Assembly: GCA_002354635.1 (NCBI GenBank)
Contig: DELZ01000002.1
Coordinates: 555,656-619,655, forward strand
Direction: 5' to 3'
DNA length: 64,000 bases
Origin: Sphingomonadales bacterium UBA2683
Lineage (GTDB): Bacteria; Pseudomonadota; Alphaproteobacteria; Sphingomonadales; Sphingomonadaceae
The notes beneath the pieces were generated by a model that saw nothing but the letters and a program-made list of their open reading frames with translations, did not search any database and had not been told where the DNA came from. Shown here one piece after another: positions 32,630 to 41,406 of the stretch (the stretch's first letter is position 1; each line of letters starts with the position of its first letter). Both the position numbers and the translations under genes were made by a program.

Positions 32630-33652
32630 ATGAAAAAGGTCCACCATTCCATCGCTTCGTTGCTCGGCATGGCGCTCGTTCTGGGTTCAACACCCGCTCT
32701 GGCAGATGTTAAGGCCGGTGTGGACGCTTGGGGCCGCGGCGATTTTCAGACCGCGATCAAGGAATGGCGGGGACCTGCCGACAAGGGCGATGCCGATGCG
32801 CAATTCAATCTGGGGCAGGCCTACAAGCTGGGCCGCGGCGTTCCCCAGGATCTGGTGCAGGCCGAAAACTGGTACAAGAAAGCCGCAGACCAGGGTCATT
32901 TGCAGGCCAGCGACAATTATGGACTTGTGCTTTTCCAGAGCAACCGCCGGACAGAGGCCTTGCCTTATCTGCAGGCGTCGGCGCAGCGCGGGGAGCCCCG
33001 GGCACAATATGTTCTGGGTACCGGCCATTTCAACGGCGATTTTGTCGAGAAGGACTGGATCAAGGCTTACGCCCTGATGACCCGCGCATCAGCGCAGCAA
33101 TTGCCTCAGGCCACAACCAATCTGGCCCAGATGGATCGCTTCATCCCGATTGAAGACCGGCGGCGTGCAATCCAACTCGCAGGTCAGATGGAGCAGGACG
33201 AAAAACGGATAAGGACGGCACAGATCGGAGGGCTCCGGCCCAGCCAGACAACCGGAGCAGTGGAAACGGCCCAATTGCCGCCATCCCGCCCGGCGTTGCC
33301 CGATCCTGTACCATCGCCTACGCCCGCGCCGATCACGCCCGGCGTCACCTATGCAGAACCGTCCCGGCCTGTGCCGGTGGTACCGGGTGCGACATCTGCA
33401 CCCGTACAAACCGCCGTCAGCGGCGACTGGCGCGTGCAGCTGGGAGCGTTCAGCGATGAGAACAAGGCCAAAAACCTCTGGAACAGCCTGGAAAGCCGGG
33501 TTTCCGCATTGGCCGGATTACAGCCCTATCTGGTCAAGGCAGGCGGTATCACCCGGCTGCAGGCCGGCCCTTTTGCAACCAAGGCGCAAGCAGATACGAT
33601 GTGCAGCAACGTCAAGGCGTCCGGCAATGATTGTATTAGCAAGCGGCGCTAG
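32630..33652 (+). CDS. Exported Sel1-repeat protein with C-terminal SPOR domain
   Basis: 340 residues from the ATG at 32630 (AAGGAA upstream). A signal peptide ends ...LGSTPALA. Sel1-like repeats follow (AQFNLGQAYKLGRGVPQDLVQAENWY, then DNYGLVLF and AQYVLGTGHFNG). A Pro-rich linker (PDPVPSPTPAPITPG) and a SPOR domain (DWRVQLGAFSDENKAKNLW to NDCISKR) complete it. Periplasmic, predicted to bind septal peptidoglycan. It is divergent from the ParA-like operon; the 32389-32629 gap shows no clear element apart from the presumed divergent promoters. Confidence 0.85.
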   Translation: MKKVHHSIASLLGMALVLGSTPALADVKAGVDAWGRGDFQTAIKEWRGPADKGDADAQFNLGQAYKLGRGVPQDLVQAENWYKKAADQGHLQASDNYGLVLFQSNRRTEALPYLQASAQRGEPRAQYVLGTGHFNGDFVEKDWIKAYALMTRASAQQLPQATTNLAQMDRFIPIEDRRRAIQLAGQMEQDEKRIRTAQIGGLRPSQTTGAVETAQLPPSRPALPDPVPSPTPAPITPGVTYAEPSRPVPVVPGATSAPVQTAVSGDWRVQLGAFSDENKAKNLWNSLESRVSALAGLQPYLVKAGGITRLQAGPFATKAQADTMCSNVKASGNDCISKRR

Positions 33653-33656
33653 AACC

Positions 33657-34541
33657 CTATGAATTGGTAATCCAGCGGTCTGCAGCGATACCCTGGATAT
33701 AAAGCAGCGCCGTCAAATCATTATATCTGATGGCCACATCGGCTGCCTGTGCCGCCTTTGGCTTGGCATGATAGGCGATGCCAAGTCCGGCGCGCTGCAG
33801 CATCGGTATATCATTGGCACCGTCACCGACCGCAATGCACTGATCCAGAGACAGGTTCGCCGCATGCGCCGCTGATTGCAGCAATTCATCCTTGCGTGTG
33901 GAATCCACGATGGCGCCGTCGAGTTCGCCCGTCAGGCGGCCATCCGCTTCGCCAAGGACATTGGCATGAAAGGACTCGAAACCAATGGCTTGCGCAACAG
34001 GCTTCGCAAATCTTGTAAATCCGCCGGACACAAGAATGGTCTCGGCGGCACTGTGTGCCATGGTCCGGACAAGTATCTCGGCACCCGGCATGATCTTTAC
34101 CCGTTCGTCGAGACATTGCTGGATAGCGGCGGTATCCAGCCCCCTGAGCAGCGCCACCCTGCCCCGCAGCGCTTCCTCAAAATCAAGTTCACCCTGCATG
34201 GCACGTTCGGTGATCTCTGCAATCTGCGGTTTGATTCCGGCATAGTCGGCCAGCTCATCGATACATTCGATGGTGATCATCGTGCTGTCCATATCGGAAA
34301 TCAGCAGTTTCTTGAGCCGATTGGCTTCCGGTTGCACCGCTATATCAATTTCGCCTGCCATCGCTTCGAGATGCTGGCGGGCGGCAACCGGGTCTCCGGC
34401 AAAAAAGATGTCCAGCGCTCGCCGGTCAATGATGCGGGATTGACGGGAGAAGCTGGCGCCGGAGGCAGAGAGACCGGCAATAGCCGCCTTAATATCTCTC
34501 TCATCCAGGGAATCTTTTGCTATGAGCGTCGCGATGAACAT
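33657..34541 (-). CDS. serB: Phosphoserine phosphatase
   Basis: The last step of serine synthesis, a HAD-family phosphatase. It is 294 residues from the ATG at 34541; a longer in-frame extension to 34652 would run deep into miaA and is rejected. The N-terminal domain of about 85 residues is ACT-like. HAD motifs are visible: DMDSTMI (nucleophile Asp), LVSGGFT, and GDGANDIPML. Its 5' end overlaps the divergent miaA 5' end by about 20 bp, so the two cannot share a normal intergenic promoter. Confidence 0.94.
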   Translation of the reverse strand: MFIATLIAKDSLDERDIKAAIAGLSASGASFSRQSRIIDRRALDIFFAGDPVAARQHLEAMAGEIDIAVQPEANRLKKLLISDMDSTMITIECIDELADYAGIKPQIAEITERAMQGELDFEEALRGRVALLRGLDTAAIQQCLDERVKIMPGAEILVRTMAHSAAETILVSGGFTRFAKPVAQAIGFESFHANVLGEADGRLTGELDGAIVDSTRKDELLQSAAHAANLSLDQCIAVGDGANDIPMLQRAGLGIAYHAKPKAAQAADVAIRYNDLTALLYIQGIAADRWITNS

Positions 34542-35469
34542 GATTTCTCCGAAACAAGACCGAAATGTTGCGCTGGTCGTTGGACCGACGGCCAGCGGCA
34601 AGTCCGCCTTGGCATTGGAAATTGCCAAAAAGCAACCCTCGGTGATTATCAATGCCGACAGCGCCCAGGTTTACAGCGATCTCTCCATCCTGAGTGCGCG
34701 CCCGACAGAAGAAGAGATGAATGGCATCGAGCATCAGCTTTTTGGCTATATTGACGGCAGCGAGGCCTGTTCTGCCGCACGCTGGGCCGAGGACGCCAAG
34801 GCTGCCATTGACGCAGCGCAGAATCGCGACCTGCTGCCGATACTGGTCGGCGGCACCGGACTCTATGTTCGCGTACTGCTCGACGGTATCGCGCCGATTC
34901 CGGAAATTGATCCGGATATCCGGCAGGAAATCAGGAAACTGGAAACATTGGAAGCATATCGGGCGTTGCAGCATCTCGACCCGGTTGCCGCCGACCGCTT
35001 GCATGCGGCAGACACGACGAGAATCCAGCGCGCCCTGGAAGTAGTGCGCTCAACGGGGCAGCCGCTCGACCATTGGCATAGCCATAAGGTTGGCGGCATT
35101 GGCGGGAGCATAAAATTGCACCCGCTTGTGCTGTTGCCACCCCGCGAGTGGCTTTACCAGCGCTGTGACCTGCGGCTGCACGAAATGGTGGACCGCGGAG
35201 CAAGGCAGGAAGTCGAGCGACTTGTGGCGCGCAACCTATCCCCGAATCTGCCAGTTATGCGGGCTATCGGCGTCGCGGAATTCAGCGACTGGCTGGCAGG
35301 AAATATTGACGAGCAAACGGCGATAGAGCGGGCGCAAACCGCTACCCGGCAATATGCCAAGCGCCAATATACCTGGTTTCGAAACCAGAGCCCTGCCGAA
35401 TGGAAACGGATAGAGCGGTCATTAAATAACGTATCTGATGATATTTTTGAAACTATATTACGTATCTAG
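34522..35469 (+). CDS. miaA: tRNA dimethylallyltransferase MiaA
   Basis: Adds a dimethylallyl group to A37 of UNN-reading tRNAs. It is 315 residues from 34522; in-frame ATGs at 34534 and 34540 would trim four or six residues and reduce or remove the overlap with serB. The P-loop is VGPTASGKSALA, followed by NADSAQVY, GGTGLYVR and RQYAKRQYTWFRNQ. The protein ends just before the ilvB promoter region, about 100 bp upstream. Confidence 0.94.
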   Translation: MSVAMNMISPKQDRNVALVVGPTASGKSALALEIAKKQPSVIINADSAQVYSDLSILSARPTEEEMNGIEHQLFGYIDGSEACSAARWAEDAKAAIDAAQNRDLLPILVGGTGLYVRVLLDGIAPIPEIDPDIRQEIRKLETLEAYRALQHLDPVAADRLHAADTTRIQRALEVVRSTGQPLDHWHSHKVGGIGGSIKLHPLVLLPPREWLYQRCDLRLHEMVDRGARQEVERLVARNLSPNLPVMRAIGVAEFSDWLAGNIDEQTAIERAQTATRQYAKRQYTWFRNQSPAEWKRIERSLNNVSDDIFETILRI

Positions 35470-35576
35470 GCCTTGACATAATATATTGAGATATGTAGCG
35501 AGCCCCCGAATAACAAAGCCTTGCGTATCGTGTTGCAGTGCATCATGGCGGGCGGGCAGCGCGTAACAGACAGTTG

Positions 35577-37334
35577 ATGGAGCATGATGTGGCCGAAAAG
35601 AGCGGCGCCGACATATTGGTAGAAACCCTGCTGGACCTCGGCGTGGATACCGTTTTCGGTTATCCGGGCGGCGCTGTGCTGCCGATTTACGATGCGCTCT
35701 ATGAACATCCGAAGATCAAGCATATATTGGTGCGGCACGAACAGGCCGCCACCCATGCCGCGGAAGGCTACGCGCGATCGACCGGCAAACCCGGCGTCGT
35801 GCTGGTAACCTCGGGTCCGGGCGCCACCAACGCGGTCACCGGTATCACCGACGCGCTGATGGACAGCATACCGATGGTCGTCATCACCGGCCAGGTCGCC
35901 ACCAATCTGATTGGCACCGACGCCTTTCAGGAGGCGGATACGATCGGCATCACCCGCCATTGCACCAAGCATAATTATCTGGTGAAAAAGCCCTCCGACC
36001 TGGCCCATGTCGTGCAGGAGGCCTTTCATATCGCAACCCAGGGACGGCCTGGTCCGGTCGTGATCGACATTCCCAAGAATGTCCAGGTTGCGGCCGCAGA
36101 ATTTTCCCGGCACGCGACAAACAGCAATTACCGCTATCAGCCGCAGACGGAGGGCGATTTCAAAGCCATCAACAGTGCCGTCGAAATGATCATGAACGCA
36201 AAGGCGCCGGTTCTCTATACCGGGGGCGGGATCATCAACAGCGGACCCAAGGCAAGTGAAACCTTGCGGGAGCTGGCCGCATTACTGGGGTGTCCGGTTA
36301 CATCCACGCTGATGGGGCTGGGCGCCTTTCCGGCTTCTTCCGACAAATGGCTCGGCATGCTGGGCATGCACGGCACGTTCGAGGCCAACATGGCGATGAA
36401 CAAGGCTGACCTTGTCGTCTGCCTCGGAGCACGCTTTGACGACCGGATTACGGGTCGGATCGATGCCTTTTCGCCGAACAGCAAGAAAATCCATGTGGAT
36501 ATCGACCGGTCGTCGATCAACAAGACGATCCGGGTGGATTTGCCGGTTGTCGGGGATGTGGGCCGGGTAATGGAACAGATGCTCGCATTGCTCAAAGGGC
36601 GCCGCTATGCCACCCCTGACCATGAGGAATGGTGGGCAAGAATCAAGGGCTGGCGGGCGACAAATTGCCTCGATTATCCTGAAAACAAGCAGGAAATCAT
36701 GCCGCAGGAAGCGATTCGCAAATTGTGGGAAGCGACTCACCAGCGCGAGCCGATCATTACCACCGAAGTTGGCCAGCACCAGATGTGGGCAGCCCAGCAT
36801 TTCGATTTTGAAAACCCTAACAAATGGCTGACCAGCGGTGGTCTCGGCACCATGGGATATGGCTTGCCCGCCGCGATTGGCGCGCAACTTGGGAATCCCG
36901 ATGCCCTGGTGATCGACATTGCCGGTGAAGCGTCGATCCAGATGAACATCCAGGAATTGGGGACGGCCACCCAATATCGTCTTCCGGTCAAGATCTTCAT
37001 TCTCAATAATGAATATATGGGGATGGTTCGGCAATGGCAGGAGCTGACCTATGAAAGCCGTTATTCAAATAGTTACAGCGATAGTCTGCCAGATTTTGTG
37101 AAGCTGGCCGAAAGTTACGACTGGACCGGCATCCGGATCGAAGATCCGGCTGATCTGGAGGCCGGGATCAAGAAAATGCTGGAGACAGATGGCCCGGTCA
37201 TGGTTGATTGCCGCGTCGCAAAGCTCGCCAACTGCTTCCCGATGATCCCGTCCGGTGCTGCGCATACCGAAATGCTGCTTTCGCCCGAGGATGTAAAAGG
37301 TACGATGGACGACCAAGCAAAGGCCCTTGTCTGA
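35577..37334 (+). CDS. ilvB: Acetolactate synthase large subunit
   Basis: A TPP-dependent enzyme making acetolactate and acetohydroxybutyrate for Val, Leu and Ile. It is 585 residues from the ATG at 35577. The N-terminal TPP-activating Glu lies in VRHEQAATHAAEGYAR, the FAD domain in the middle, and the C-terminal PP domain has LGTMGYGLPAAIGAQ. The Mg-binding GDG motif reads G-E-A-S rather than G-D-G/A-S, a conservative D to E change; the following NNEYMGMVRQWQ is normal. It overlaps ilvN by 1 bp. TTGACA at 35473 may be its -35 box, but no convincing -10 was found. Confidence 0.95.
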   Translation: MEHDVAEKSGADILVETLLDLGVDTVFGYPGGAVLPIYDALYEHPKIKHILVRHEQAATHAAEGYARSTGKPGVVLVTSGPGATNAVTGITDALMDSIPMVVITGQVATNLIGTDAFQEADTIGITRHCTKHNYLVKKPSDLAHVVQEAFHIATQGRPGPVVIDIPKNVQVAAAEFSRHATNSNYRYQPQTEGDFKAINSAVEMIMNAKAPVLYTGGGIINSGPKASETLRELAALLGCPVTSTLMGLGAFPASSDKWLGMLGMHGTFEANMAMNKADLVVCLGARFDDRITGRIDAFSPNSKKIHVDIDRSSINKTIRVDLPVVGDVGRVMEQMLALLKGRRYATPDHEEWWARIKGWRATNCLDYPENKQEIMPQEAIRKLWEATHQREPIITTEVGQHQMWAAQHFDFENPNKWLTSGGLGTMGYGLPAAIGAQLGNPDALVIDIAGEASIQMNIQELGTATQYRLPVKIFILNNEYMGMVRQWQELTYESRYSNSYSDSLPDFVKLAESYDWTGIRIEDPADLEAGIKKMLETDGPVMVDCRVAKLANCFPMIPSGAAHTEMLLSPEDVKGTMDDQAKALV

Positions 37335-37849
37335 TGCATATTCATGAAGAAGCTGTCGAGCGGCACGTTCTCGCTGTCCTGGTTGACAATGAAGCCGGGA
37401 TTCTGGCCCGCATCGCCGGGATGTTCACCTCGCGCGGCTATAATATTGAAAGCCTGACGGTGGCGGATATCAGCGAAGATCACGCGATCAGCCGGATCAC
37501 CATTGCCACCAACGGGCCGCCACATGTCATCGAGCAGATCATTTCCCAGCTCGACCGTCTGGTGCCGGTGCACAGCGTGCGCGACCTGACCGAATCCGGC
37601 CCGCACGTACAGCGCGAGCTGGCGCTGGTCAAAGTGGCCGGAAAGGGCGACAACCGGATCGAGGCGATGCGGCTCGCCGATGCCTATCGCGCGCGGATCG
37701 TCGATGCCTCGACCGAGAGCTTCATCTTCGAGATTACCGGCGCGCCGGAAAAGATCGAGACATTCGTCGCGCTAATGCGTGAAGTCGGGCTGGTTGAAGT
37801 TGGCCGGACCGGCGTGGTTGCGGTAGGCCGCGGGCCGAACGCCAGTTAA
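37334..37849 (+). CDS. ilvN: Acetolactate synthase small (regulatory) subunit
   Basis: Confers valine feedback inhibition and full activity on IlvB. It is 171 residues. The N-terminal ACT domain is typical (HVLAVLVDNEAGILARIAGMFTSRGYNIESLTV), with the C-terminal domain ending GVVAVGRG. TGATG gives a 1-bp overlap with ilvB. It is followed after 42 bp by ilvC, all one operon. Confidence 0.95.
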   Translation: MHIHEEAVERHVLAVLVDNEAGILARIAGMFTSRGYNIESLTVADISEDHAISRITIATNGPPHVIEQIISQLDRLVPVHSVRDLTESGPHVQRELALVKVAGKGDNRIEAMRLADAYRARIVDASTESFIFEITGAPEKIETFVALMREVGLVEVGRTGVVAVGRGPNAS

Positions 37850-37891
37850 AATATTCTCATAGCCAATCACCAAAATACAAAGGACGCCCAA

Positions 37892-38911
37892 ATGAAAGTC
37901 TATTACGACGCAGACGCGGACATGAACCTCATCACCGACAAGAAAATCGCGATTGTCGGTTATGGCAGCCAGGGCCATGCCCATGCCCAGAATCTTCGTG
38001 ACAGCGGCGTCAAGGATGTCGCCATTGCGCTGCGTGCCGGTTCGGCAACCGCCAAGAAGGCCGAAGCCGCGGATTTCAAGGTGATGACCAATCAGGAAGC
38101 CGCCGCATGGGCCGATATTGTCATGATTCTCGCGCCCGACGAGCATCAGGCTGCGATTTATGCCGATGACCTGCACGACAATATGAAAGAGGGTGCTGCC
38201 CTCGCCTTCGCGCACGGCCTCAACATCCATTTCGGCCTGATCGAGGCGCGCAAGGATCTCGATGTCATCATGATCGCGCCCAAGGGCCCCGGCCACACGG
38301 TGCGCAGCGAATATCAGCGCGGCGGCGGTGTCCCCTGCCTGATCGCCATCGACCGCGACGTGTCCGGCAATGCCCACGACGTCGCCCTCGCCTATGCCTC
38401 GGGCGTCGGCGGTGGTCGCTCCGGCATCATCGAAACCAACTTCCGCGAGGAATGCGAAACCGACCTGTTCGGCGAACAAGCCGTGCTTTGCGGCGGTATC
38501 ACCCATCTGATCCAGGCGGGTTTCGAAACCCTGACCGAAGCCGGCTACGCACCGGAAATGGCCTATTTCGAATGTCTGCACGAGACCAAGCTGATCGTCG
38601 ATCTGCTCTATGAAGGCGGCATTGCCAACATGCGCTACTCGATCTCCAATACGGCGGAATATGGCGATATCACCACCGGACCGCGGATCATCACCGCCGA
38701 AACCAAGGCCGAGATGAAGCGGGTACTGGCGGACATCCAGTCAGGCCGTTTCGTGAAGAATTTCGTGCTCGACAACCGCGCCGGACAGCCTGAACTGAAG
38801 GCTGCCCGCAAGGCCGCAGAGGCGCATCCGATAGAGGAAACCGGTGCCCAGCTCCGCGCCATGATGCCATGGATTGGCGCCAACAAGCTGGTCGACAAGG
38901 ACAAAAACTAG
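37892..38911 (+). CDS. ilvC: Ketol-acid reductoisomerase (class I)
   Basis: NADPH- and Mg-dependent isomeroreductase, the second common step in Val/Ile synthesis. It is 339 residues, class I length. The Rossmann motif VGYGSQGHAHAQN near residue 21 is followed by APKGPGHTVR, FREECETDLFGEQAVLCGG with the Mg-binding acidic residues, and the knotted C-terminal helices (SISNTAEYGD). The Arg-rich loop after the second strand suits NADPH. It is the last gene of the ilv operon, converging on the BLUF gene 5 bp away with no obvious terminator. Confidence 0.97.
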   Translation: MKVYYDADADMNLITDKKIAIVGYGSQGHAHAQNLRDSGVKDVAIALRAGSATAKKAEAADFKVMTNQEAAAWADIVMILAPDEHQAAIYADDLHDNMKEGAALAFAHGLNIHFGLIEARKDLDVIMIAPKGPGHTVRSEYQRGGGVPCLIAIDRDVSGNAHDVALAYASGVGGGRSGIIETNFREECETDLFGEQAVLCGGITHLIQAGFETLTEAGYAPEMAYFECLHETKLIVDLLYEGGIANMRYSISNTAEYGDITTGPRIITAETKAEMKRVLADIQSGRFVKNFVLDNRAGQPELKAARKAAEAHPIEETGAQLRAMMPWIGANKLVDKDKN

Positions 38912-38916
38912 ACGTT

Positions 38917-39339
38917 TCAGCCGAGACGGGCGGTCTGTTGAAAGGCCGCCCGGTCGCGGGCTTCCGCGAATTTTAGCAACTGGTCCGCAACCTGGGCGTC
39001 ACAATCCTGCGTCAGACGTTCTACGCAGGATTTCAAACTGTCGTCCGGTCGGGATATTTTGCTGGCCATGGCCCAGCCCGGGAATTGCCGACGAGCTATC
39101 GTCAGACCGTGCAATCGAAGGATAGCGTAATGCCTCGGATCGGCGGAAATCCGGGCAAAGGTTGCCTCGACCTCCGCCTGTCCCCCTTCAAGATACTGCA
39201 GATAGCGGCGGCGATCATGGATCAATATACCGGTAATATCATCGCGGTCATTGTTATGCTTGGCGCGTCGCAAGAGAGCCTGAACCTCGACTGGGTTCAT
39301 CTCGTGGCTGGGACTGCTCATGTATACCAGGCAATACAA
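38917..39339 (-). CDS. BLUF-domain blue-light photoreceptor
   Basis: A short BLUF (FAD-binding) protein, 140 residues from the TTG at 39339 (MYCLVYMSS), preceded by AAAGGA; the frame continues upstream to 39417, but that extension does not fit the family. The light-sensing triad is present: Tyr in LVYMSS, Asn in AKHNNDRDDITGIL, Gln in YLQYLEGG. The Trp/Met strand reads FPGWAMASK. The C-terminal 40 residues form a capping helix without an output domain, so it acts by protein-protein contact. Its target is unknown. Confidence 0.85.
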   Translation of the reverse strand: MYCLVYMSSPSHEMNPVEVQALLRRAKHNNDRDDITGILIHDRRRYLQYLEGGQAEVEATFARISADPRHYAILRLHGLTIARRQFPGWAMASKISRPDDSLKSCVERLTQDCDAQVADQLLKFAEARDRAAFQQTARLG

Positions 39340-39479
39340 TCCGATGGTTCCTTTGATGGCTCGATGGCACTTTAAGCCGGCAATCTTAAAATATGATATC
39401 CGATACAGAATGATCACACCTACTGTCGGGCTGGCGATTTTGAAAAAATTACATCGCCGGAGTTGATTTCTGCGTCACT

Positions 39480-39545
39480 ATGGATAAAACGCTTTGCATG
39501 ACGAGGTTAAAAGCTCTCTCGCTGCTACGACTTACACGCCCTTAG
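39480..39545 (+). CDS. Putative leucine-rich leader peptide upstream of leuA
   Basis: A 21-codon reading frame from ATG 39480 (or 14 residues plus Met from ATG 39498) ending in TAG at 39543. It reads MDKTLCMTRLKALSLLRLTRP: six Leu in 21, five of them within nine codons, using TTA, CTC, CTG, CTA and CTT. The stop codon lies inside the first arm of a hairpin. This is the arrangement of a translation-coupled attenuator sensing charged tRNA-Leu. A Shine-Dalgarno is weak or absent at both starts, which lowers confidence. Confidence 0.55.
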   Translation: MDKTLCMTRLKALSLLRLTRP

Positions 39546-39598
39546 GCGTACCAATACTGCTGCCCGAAACGCGCAGTGCCCCGCCTAAGGGACGATTT
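39539..39598 (+). promoter_or_regulatory. Putative leuA transcription attenuator hairpin
   Basis: CCCTTAGGCG (39539-39548) and CGCCTAAGGG (39582-39591) form a perfect 10-bp stem, followed by ACGATTTT. An internal alternative stem ACTGC/GCAGT (39556-39560, 39573-39577) lies in the loop. The first arm contains the leader stop codon, so ribosome position would decide folding. The -35/-10 of the leader promoter could not be fixed. Confidence 0.55.
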
Positions 39599-39669
39599 TC
39601 CAGAACATTTCCAGAAATCACGGGAAATTGCGCCTTGCGCGCAGTTCCCAGCAGCATAAGAGTGAAGCC

Positions 39670-41328
39670 ATGCACCAGAATCCGTCGCAAAAATACCGTC
39701 CGTTCCCGCAAATAGACCTGCCCAACCGGCAATGGCCGTCGCGCACCATCGACAAGGCGCCGCGCTGGCTGTCCACCGACCTGCGCGATGGCAACCAGGC
39801 GCTGATCGACCCGATGAACGCGGAGAAGAAGCAGCGTTTCTTCGATCTGCTGGTCAAGATCGGCGTCAAGGAGATCGAGGTCGGTTTTCCGTCTGCCGGT
39901 GCCACCGATTTCGATTTTATCAGCGGTCTGGTCAAGTCCGGCAAGATTCCCGGCGATGTCATTGTCCAGGTTCTGACCCAGTCGCGCCGTGACTTGATTG
40001 AAACCAGCTTTGCCAGTCTGGAAGGCGCGCGGGCAGCGATCGTCCATCTCTATAATGCCGTGTCTCCGGCGTGGCGCGATGTCGTGTTCCGGCTGGACAA
40101 GCAGGGTGTGAAGGATATCGCCCGCGAAGGCGCCACCATCCTGCGCGAACAGGCAGAGAAATATCCCGATACCGACTGGCATTTCGAATATTCGCCGGAA
40201 ACCTTTTCTACTGCCGAACTGGATTTCAGCCTGGAAGTGGTCGAAGCGGTCATGGAGATTATCGAGCCCACTGCGGAAAAGCCGCTGATTCTGAACCTCC
40301 CGGCAACGGTCGAGGCCGCGACACCGAATATCTACGCCGACCAGGTCGAGTGGATGTGCACGAATATCAGCAAGCGCGAGCATGTCATCGTCAGCCTGCA
40401 TACGCATAATGACCGCGGATCGGGCATTGCTGCCTCCGAACTGGGGATGATGGCCGGTGCGGATCGGGTCGAGGGCTGCCTGTTCGGCAATGGCGAGCGC
40501 ACCGGCAATGTCGATCTGGTGACATTGGGGCTGAATCTCTACACGCAGGGTGTTGATCCTGAACTGGATTTTTCCAATATGGATGAGATCGTCAAGACCG
40601 TGGAATATTGCAACCAGTTGCCGGTTCCCGCCCGCCATCCTTATGCCGGCGAACTGGTGTTTACCGCCTTTTCCGGCTCGCATCAGGATGCGATCAAGAA
40701 GGGTTTTGCGGCACAGGAACAGCGCAATGACGAGCTGTGGAACGTACCCTATCTGCCGATCGATCCGCGCGATCTTGGCCGTGACTATGAAGCGGTCATC
40801 CGGGTCAACAGCCAGTCCGGCAAGGGCGGCATCGCCTGGATCCTGGAACAGGATCACGGACTGAAGCTGCCCAAGCGTCTGCAGGCCAATTTCAGCCGGA
40901 CGGTGCAGGAGCTGGCTGACGAAACGAGCCGCGAACTGTCTTCCGAAGATATCTGGGACGCTTTCCGGAAACGCTATCATCTTGATGGCAGCGGCCAATA
41001 TAGCCTGGTCGATTATGATGAGCGGGCGACCGGCGGCGAGCGCATTTTTGTCGGCAAGATCAAGGGGCCGGACGGCGAAATATCGGTCAGCGGGCGCGGC
41101 AACGGCCTGATCTCCAGCGTCGTCGACGCGGTGTCGTCGGCGCTGGGCGTTTCGCTCGAAATCATCGACTATAGCGAACATGCGATCGGCGCGGGCAAGG
41201 ACGCCCAGGCCGCAGCCTATATCGAATGCAAAACCGGCGACGGCAAGGAATTCTATGGCGTCGGCATCAACAGCGACGTCGCCACAGCTTCCGTCGAGGC
41301 CCTGCTTAGCGCCGTCAACCGGATTTAA
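39670..41328 (+). CDS. leuA: 2-isopropylmalate synthase (type II)
   Basis: Condenses acetyl-CoA with 2-ketoisovalerate, the first committed step of leucine synthesis. It is 552 residues from the ATG at 39670, the length of the longer LeuA group. The catalytic TIM barrel has STDLRDGNQAL with the metal-binding Asp, SLHTHNDRGSGIAASE with the HxH pair, and EGCLFGNGERTGN. The C-terminal LeuA dimer domain for leucine feedback is present (GRGNGLISSVVDAVSSALG). It is preceded by a leucine-rich leader and hairpin, and followed by a terminator. Confidence 0.95.
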   Translation: MHQNPSQKYRPFPQIDLPNRQWPSRTIDKAPRWLSTDLRDGNQALIDPMNAEKKQRFFDLLVKIGVKEIEVGFPSAGATDFDFISGLVKSGKIPGDVIVQVLTQSRRDLIETSFASLEGARAAIVHLYNAVSPAWRDVVFRLDKQGVKDIAREGATILREQAEKYPDTDWHFEYSPETFSTAELDFSLEVVEAVMEIIEPTAEKPLILNLPATVEAATPNIYADQVEWMCTNISKREHVIVSLHTHNDRGSGIAASELGMMAGADRVEGCLFGNGERTGNVDLVTLGLNLYTQGVDPELDFSNMDEIVKTVEYCNQLPVPARHPYAGELVFTAFSGSHQDAIKKGFAAQEQRNDELWNVPYLPIDPRDLGRDYEAVIRVNSQSGKGGIAWILEQDHGLKLPKRLQANFSRTVQELADETSRELSSEDIWDAFRKRYHLDGSGQYSLVDYDERATGGERIFVGKIKGPDGEISVSGRGNGLISSVVDAVSSALGVSLEIIDYSEHAIGAGKDAQAAAYIECKTGDGKEFYGVGINSDVATASVEALLSAVNRI

Positions 41329-41355
41329 GTGCTCGGTTAAAATAACAGTGGAATA

Positions 41356-41391
41356 TGCCACCGCATCGGCTAATGCGGTGGCACTGCTTTT
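41356..41391 (+). terminator. Intrinsic terminator after leuA
   Basis: TGCCACCGCAT (41356-41366) and ATGCGGTGGCA (41373-41383) form a perfect 11-bp stem with a 6-nt loop, followed by CTGCTTTT. It ends 15 bp before the next gene. Confidence 0.85.
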
Positions 41392-41406
41392 CACATCGGG
41401 GGTTCC

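Noticed and set aside
35470..35576. Val/Ile-rich leader peptide before ilvB
   Set aside because: Short frames in this gap (for example from ATG 35554) contain no run of branched-chain codons, and no terminator-type hairpin was found.
39532..41394. 620-codon open frame antisense to leuA
   Set aside because: It runs across the whole of leuA, has no family features, and is typical of high-GC antisense open frames.
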